Of a DNA stretch of 64,000 nucleotides, positions 62,239-64,000 are shown piece by piece. The notes under the pieces were generated by a model. It saw nothing but the letters and a program-made list of their open reading frames with translations, was not told the origin of the DNA and did not search any database. Source of the stretch: Lachnospiraceae bacterium (lineage in GTDB: Bacteria > Bacillota > Clostridia > Lachnospirales > Lachnospiraceae). The number at the start of each line of letters is the position of its first letter. The stretch's first letter is position 1. Both the position numbers and the translations under genes were made by a program. The stretch spans positions 1 through 64,000 of the forward strand of contig JAAUZX010000084.1 in NCBI GenBank assembly GCA_014804365.1, read 5' to 3'.

Positions 62239-63522
62239 CTAATATAGCCCGTCAAGCAGCTCAAAATAATTTTCAAACGTTTTCCGGCAGCATTCCGGAT
62301 TCCTAATCGTTATCTTCCCTGTTTTCAGACCGACCAGGCTAAAGGCCATCGCCATACGGTGGTCCTCATAGGTTTCCACGCTGCATTCTTCCACCTTTCC
62401 GGGCATAATTCTGATTCCGTCACATTCCGGCGCTTCTTCACATTCTATTCCCATGCGGGTAAGTTCTGTCAAAACGGCATGAATTCTATCTGTCTCCTGA
62501 AACCGTATATGACCGATATTCCGAATCAGTGTCATCCCCTTGGCAAAGGGCGAGAGCGCCGCCATTGTCATGGTCTGGTCGGAAAAATCTTTCATGGAAA
62601 CATCCATTCCCGGATACTCTGTAAGACCGCTGCCTGACATCTTCACTCCATCGACTTCGTCCGTAAGCATACAGCCCATGTTTTCCAATACCTGCAAAAA
62701 TTTAATATCGCCCTGTAAAGAATCCATATGAACATTTTTTACTTTGACATCGGTCTGTAATAACGGTGCCATTGCATAGAAATAACATGCTCCGGACACA
62801 TCCGGCTCTACCTGATATTGTTCCACCCCAAAAGACTCTGTATGCGGAATCCGATATCCGTTCTTAAGCTTAACCGGTTTGATTCCGAACTGCTCCATCA
62901 TGGCAAGCGTCATTTTAATATAAGCTCCTTCCGCCCGATCCCCGGAAAGGAGCACCGTCACTCCATCCGGAAGAAGTACTCCGGACATGAGAAGCGCACT
63001 GGCAAACTGACTGCTGATTCCGGTATCCACCTGAACCTCTTTCATGGAAACCGACTGTGACTTCATCACAAACGGAAAGTGATCTTCTTCCCCGATGAAA
63101 GTAAATTCAACGCCTGCCTGTTTCAAAATATCCAAAAGCGGTTTCATGGGACGTTTACACATCTGCGGCGAAGCCTGAAGTTCATATTCCCCTCCCGCCA
63201 GCGCCAGCATAACCGTCAGGAATCTTGCCGCAGTGCCCGCACTTCTCACATTGATCGTGGCATGATGATTGGGAATCTCACCGCCTAAACCCTGAATCAC
63301 CACATCCTTGGTCTCTTCATCCGCCTCCACTTCAAATCCTAATTTTTCGAGACTGTCAAGAAAAGCTCTGGAATCGTCACTGAACAAAACGCCGTGCAGC
63401 GTACATTTGTGCGCGGACAGGGCTGCGATCAGAAGCGCCCGGTTCGTAATGCTCTTTGACCCCGGCACCTGTACTTCTATTTCCTTTATGTGATCTATCT
63501 TTTTTACCCGATATTCGCTCAT
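62239..63522 (-). CDS. aroA: 3-phosphoshikimate 1-carboxyvinyltransferase
   Basis: VPGSKSITNRALLIAALS, SAGTAARFLT, ETYEDHRMAMAFSLVGL. Confidence 0.97.
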   Translation of the reverse strand: MSEYRVKKIDHIKEIEVQVPGSKSITNRALLIAALSAHKCTLHGVLFSDDSRAFLDSLEKLGFEVEADEETKDVVIQGLGGEIPNHHATINVRSAGTAARFLTVMLALAGGEYELQASPQMCKRPMKPLLDILKQAGVEFTFIGEEDHFPFVMKSQSVSMKEVQVDTGISSQFASALLMSGVLLPDGVTVLLSGDRAEGAYIKMTLAMMEQFGIKPVKLKNGYRIPHTESFGVEQYQVEPDVSGACYFYAMAPLLQTDVKVKNVHMDSLQGDIKFLQVLENMGCMLTDEVDGVKMSGSGLTEYPGMDVSMKDFSDQTMTMAALSPFAKGMTLIRNIGHIRFQETDRIHAVLTELTRMGIECEEAPECDGIRIMPGKVEECSVETYEDHRMAMAFSLVGLKTGKITIRNPECCRKTFENYFELLDGLY

Positions 63523-63526
63523 AGTT

Positions 63527-63820
63527 CTATATTCCTCTTTTCGTTTGCGCTTTCCATTTATCGTACGGACAGGAATTCTTCCCTATAGCCGCGCGCAATT
63601 CCACGAAACAGCCGCATGCCCTGCACATAGCGTCCGTAAGTAAATCACACTGCTTACAAGCAGCAAGTCTCTTTTCGTATATTTCCTGATCCGCCTTAAT
63701 ATCGACATCCAGATTTGCAATATAGGCATGCAGATTCGCAAAATAATCCTTCTCATCCATATCCGCAGTCAGACATTTTCTGCAAATCCGCTTTGCCCCG
63801 ATTCGTTCTTCTTTCCCCAT
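63527..63820 (-). CDS. Small Cys-rich protein (DUF6171-like)
   Basis: ICRKCLTADM...CKQCDLLTDAMCRACGCFVELRAAIGKNSCPYDKW; start overlaps upstream stop (TGATG). Confidence 0.7.
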   Translation of the reverse strand: MGKEERIGAKRICRKCLTADMDEKDYFANLHAYIANLDVDIKADQEIYEKRLAACKQCDLLTDAMCRACGCFVELRAAIGKNSCPYDKWKAQTKRGI

Positions 63821-64000
63821 CACTGCACACGGAAACTGATTATACTGCATGCCGGTGCGGTAAAGCTGACTTTCCTGCCGTCCTCCTTAAAATCATTAAA
63901 TGCAGCTTCTCTCACATTTTCCGGCTCCTCAAAGGTATTATGCGCACACATCGCACCCGTCAAAATTGTGGCTTCGATACGGGAAGGCGCAAGTTCCGCG
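63820..64000 (-). CDS. GH51 alpha-L-arabinofuranosidase C-terminus, truncated by window edge
   Basis: Minus strand frame not in ORF track: AELAPSRIEATILTGAMCAHNTFEEPENVREAAFNDFKEDGRKVSFTAPACSIISFRVQ*. Confidence 0.75.
   Translation of the reverse strand, partial: AELAPSRIEATILTGAMCAHNTFEEPENVREAAFNDFKEDGRKVSFTAPACSIISFRVQ

Overview
The window looks like a chromosomal segment of a gut-type Firmicute. A Lachnospiraceae/Clostridia affiliation is inferred from gene content: spoIIM, GH94, bile-salt hydrolase, BceRS-AB and groESL with CIRCE. Most genes are on the minus strand. Core genes include rel, groESL, gap-pgk-tpiA, mnmA, xerD, rny, recA-recX and aroA. Accessory content includes two ABC/two-component modules, a c-di-GMP signalling block, a MoxR/VWA cluster with an embedded Fic module, a type II TA locus, and a ToxN/AbiQ-like type III TA candidate. 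The observations I rate highest are: (1) a perfect 30-bp palindrome inside the coding sequence of the DNA-binding-like partner of a Fic/Doc protein, encoding DVPDINVGNI on both strands; (2) a C_GCAxxG redox domain + GGDEF + EAL polypeptide split by one in-frame TAA that directly abuts an ATG, inside the GGDEF domain; (3) a ToxN/AbiQ-family toxin preceded by a consensus promoter, a short RNA with a 36-nt-period partial repeat, and a terminator; (4) a dispersed two-hairpin intergenic repeat family with compensatory base changes; (5) a roughly 240-bp structured element between rel and a histidine kinase gene; (6) a compact VWA-MoxR-HTH-Fic-LRR-PH gene run. No rRNA, tRNA or CRISPR array was seen. 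All calls come from reading the sequence and recalled family motifs. No database search was run.
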